Origin: Parvularculaceae bacterium | GTDB taxonomy: Bacteria; Pseudomonadota; Alphaproteobacteria; Caulobacterales; Parvularculaceae | DNA length: 64,000 nucleotides | Direction: 5' to 3' | NCBI GenBank assembly: GCA_028284065.1 | Contig: JANQSJ010000008.1 | Span: 434,001 to 498,000, forward strand | Shown: positions 62,657 through 64,000 of the stretch, piece after piece | How the letters are laid out: each line of letters starts with the position of its first letter | How positions within the stretch are numbered: position 1 is the first letter of the stretch | Program-made: the position numbers and the translations under genes | The notes under the pieces: generated by a model | What the model saw: only the letters and a program-made list of their open reading frames with translations | What the model was told of the DNA's origin: nothing | The model's database searches: none

Positions 62657-62801
62657 GTCGATACCCCGCTCAGAGAGGTTAAGATTAACGCGCGAAGACG
62701 CAAACGGGAAGGCCGCCGGCGATTTCCATCGCAACCGCTAAGCGCTTGCTCGGCCTGCCCTGTTGCCCGCGCGCCACATGGCGCCGGCCAAACTGCGGTG
62801 C

Positions 62802-63395
62802 TCACCGCCTGAAAAAACTGAAGAGAGACGCGCCATCGGCGGAACTGGTGGGTTCGACGCCGCCGCGCAGGCGCTCCAGTTCCTCGAATGCGCCGATCGC
62901 AAAATGGGTGATCGAGGTAAGCCGGGCCCACTGTCGCGGCACCTCGTTGCGCTTCAGAAACACCCCTCCCCCGTCCTTGATGTCGAGGTCTTTGAGGATG
63001 TCGAAGGGCAGGCCTTCTGAGAGAAACAGGTGGCCCGCCGTGAGGGCGCCGCGCTCGTTCTGGCTTTCCACCCGGGCGAGCAGCGTCAGGTCGACGGCGT
63101 TCAATTCAAGGCCTGTTTCCTCCAAGACCTCGCGCACCGCGCAGCCTTCGGCGGTTTCCTGGCCCTCTCTGCGTCCGCCGAACATCGAAAACCGCCCGGG
63201 ATATTGGACGCCCTTGCCGCGCGTGCGCTCCTGCAACAGGAACGGCCCCTCGCCCTGCGCCTTGATCAGAACTGTAGAGTAGTGCTCGACCGCGCTTTCC
63301 GGCGCGCGCGCGTCCTGACGGCGCGGCGCAGCCTGGCGGCCGTCCAACGCCCGGTCTTGGCCAAATCCGCGCGGCGGTATGGTGCGCGTCAGCAT
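62802..63395 (-). CDS. Nudix hydrolase
   Basis: A 197-residue Nudix protein with a complete Nudix box, GRREGQETAEGCAVREVLEETGL, in which the Mg-binding Glu residues are present. The N-terminal ~35 residues are basic and probably disordered. The substrate (nucleotide sugar, NADH, capped RNA or other) cannot be decided. Between hslU and the PDT-like gene. Confidence 0.9.
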   Translation of the reverse strand: MLTRTIPPRGFGQDRALDGRQAAPRRQDARAPESAVEHYSTVLIKAQGEGPFLLQERTRGKGVQYPGRFSMFGGRREGQETAEGCAVREVLEETGLELNAVDLTLLARVESQNERGALTAGHLFLSEGLPFDILKDLDIKDGGGVFLKRNEVPRQWARLTSITHFAIGAFEELERLRGGVEPTSSADGASLFSFFRR

Positions 63396-63441
63396 GCGGG
63401 CGCGATCCCCCGGTTCTACCCTCGATAGGCCAAGGATAGCG

Positions 63442-64000
63442 TCAAAGAATATACTTCGATAGGTCGGAGTCGGCCGCGACGGAGTCGAGCCGCGATTTCA
63501 CGTAGCTTGCGTCGATGAGCGCCGCCTTGTCGGTTCGGTCCGGGGCGTCGAACGACAGGTCCTCCAGGACCCGCTCCATGATGGTGGCGAGGCGGCGCGC
63601 GCCGATATTCTCCACATTGGCGTTGACCGCCGCTGCGGCGTCGGCGAGCGCCTCGATCGCGTCGTCGGCGACTTCGAGGTCAATGCCCTCGGTTTTCATC
63701 AGGGCGGCGTATTGCTTGATGAGGCTCGCCTCCGGCTCAGTGAGAATGCGTTTCAGATCGTCGCGGGTGAGCGCGTCGAGCTCCACCCGGATCGGCAGTC
63801 GGCCCTGAAGCTCCGGCAGGAGGTCCGACGGCTTCGACAGGTGGAACGCCCCGGAAGCGATGAACAGGATATGGTCGGTCTTCACCGCGCCATGCTTGGT
63901 GGCGACCGTCGCGCCCTCGATAAGCGGCAGAAGGTCCCGCTGCACGCCCTCGCGCGAGACGTCCGCGCCGCCGCGGCCGCCCGCCTCGACGCCGCGGGCG
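63442..64000 (-). CDS. hslU: HslU ATPase, C-terminal part (5' end outside window)
   Basis: Minus-strand frame open through the right edge; the visible ~185 residues are the C-terminal half of Hsl[47 protein letters not shown] and [21 protein letters not shown], ending SKYIL. HslU unfolds substrates for the HslV protease, itself proteasome-like. hslV would lie upstream, beyond the window. Confidence 0.96.
   Translation of the reverse strand, partial: ARGVEAGGRGGADVSREGVQRDLLPLIEGATVATKHGAVKTDHILFIASGAFHLSKPSDLLPELQGRLPIRVELDALTRDDLKRILTEPEASLIKQYAALMKTEGIDLEVADDAIEALADAAAAVNANVENIGARRLATIMERVLEDLSFDAPDRTDKAALIDASYVKSRLDSVAADSDLSKYIL

Overview
The window is a GC-rich alphaproteobacterial chromosome segment. 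The gene order leuS-lptE-holA, parB-parA-rsmG-mnmG-mnmE, rho-hemJ-hemE, ppsR-maf-aroE-coaE and dnaQ-secB-fxsA-tim44-mltA-smr-hslU is the replication-origin neighbourhood known from Caulobacter-type bacteria. AlkB, an alternative oxidase, COQ7 (ubiquinone as quinone), a VPLPA-CTERM protein and TonB-dependent uptake suggest an aerobic, probably marine member of the Hyphomonadales, Parvularculales or Caulobacterales side of the class; the genus cannot be named from this sequence.

Layout. 1-7.8 kb: end of a type I secretion ABC transporter, an SDR, an iron-sulfur photolyase, a CenR-like response regulator, a YggS-type PLP protein, a ThiE/TenI-like protein and a porin. 8.3-13.2 kb: DUF3576 lipoprotein, leuS, lptE, holA. 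13.5-14.9 kb: an MFS pump lying between holA and parB. 14.9-21.1 kb: parB, parA, rsmG, mnmG, mnmE and a DUF6489 gene, all on the minus strand. Six parS-like palindromes lie in or next to the rsmG-mnmG-mnmE coding sequences. 21.3-23.7 kb: a three-gene operon (GDPD lipoprotein, SDR-like protein, HCCA-isomerase-like protein). 23.7-26.6 kb: rho, hemJ, hemE.

26,624-27,047 lies between hemE and ppsR, the position of the Caulobacter chromosome origin. Flanking genes point away from it on both sides. It carries a DnaA-box-like site and six copies of AAAACCRG within 248 bp. ppsR-maf-aroE-coaE follow. The usual next gene, dnaQ, appears only at 56.1 kb. The intervening 26 kb holds accessory genes: SelO, alternative oxidase, decayed lipase and Tat-lipoprotein pieces, threonine dehydratase, a VPLPA-CTERM protein, an NfeD-NfeD-slipin operon, a TonB receptor, TusA-like, SEL1 plus beta-helix periplasmic proteins, tRNA-Leu(CAA), ExoD, DsbB-COQ7, AlkB, a proteasome-like Ntn hydrolase with a partner gene, DUF302, patatin and a CckA-like hybrid kinase. 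From dnaQ to hslU the conserved order resumes, with a prephenate-dehydratase-like membrane protein and a Nudix hydrolase before hslU.

The two most unusual protein candidates are the 427-residue proteasome-type Ntn hydrolase (49,759-51,042) with its basic, low-complexity neighbour, and the 543-residue PDT-ACT-like protein with a C-terminal membrane segment (61,025-62,656). The most unusual DNA signal is the octamer array in the predicted origin.
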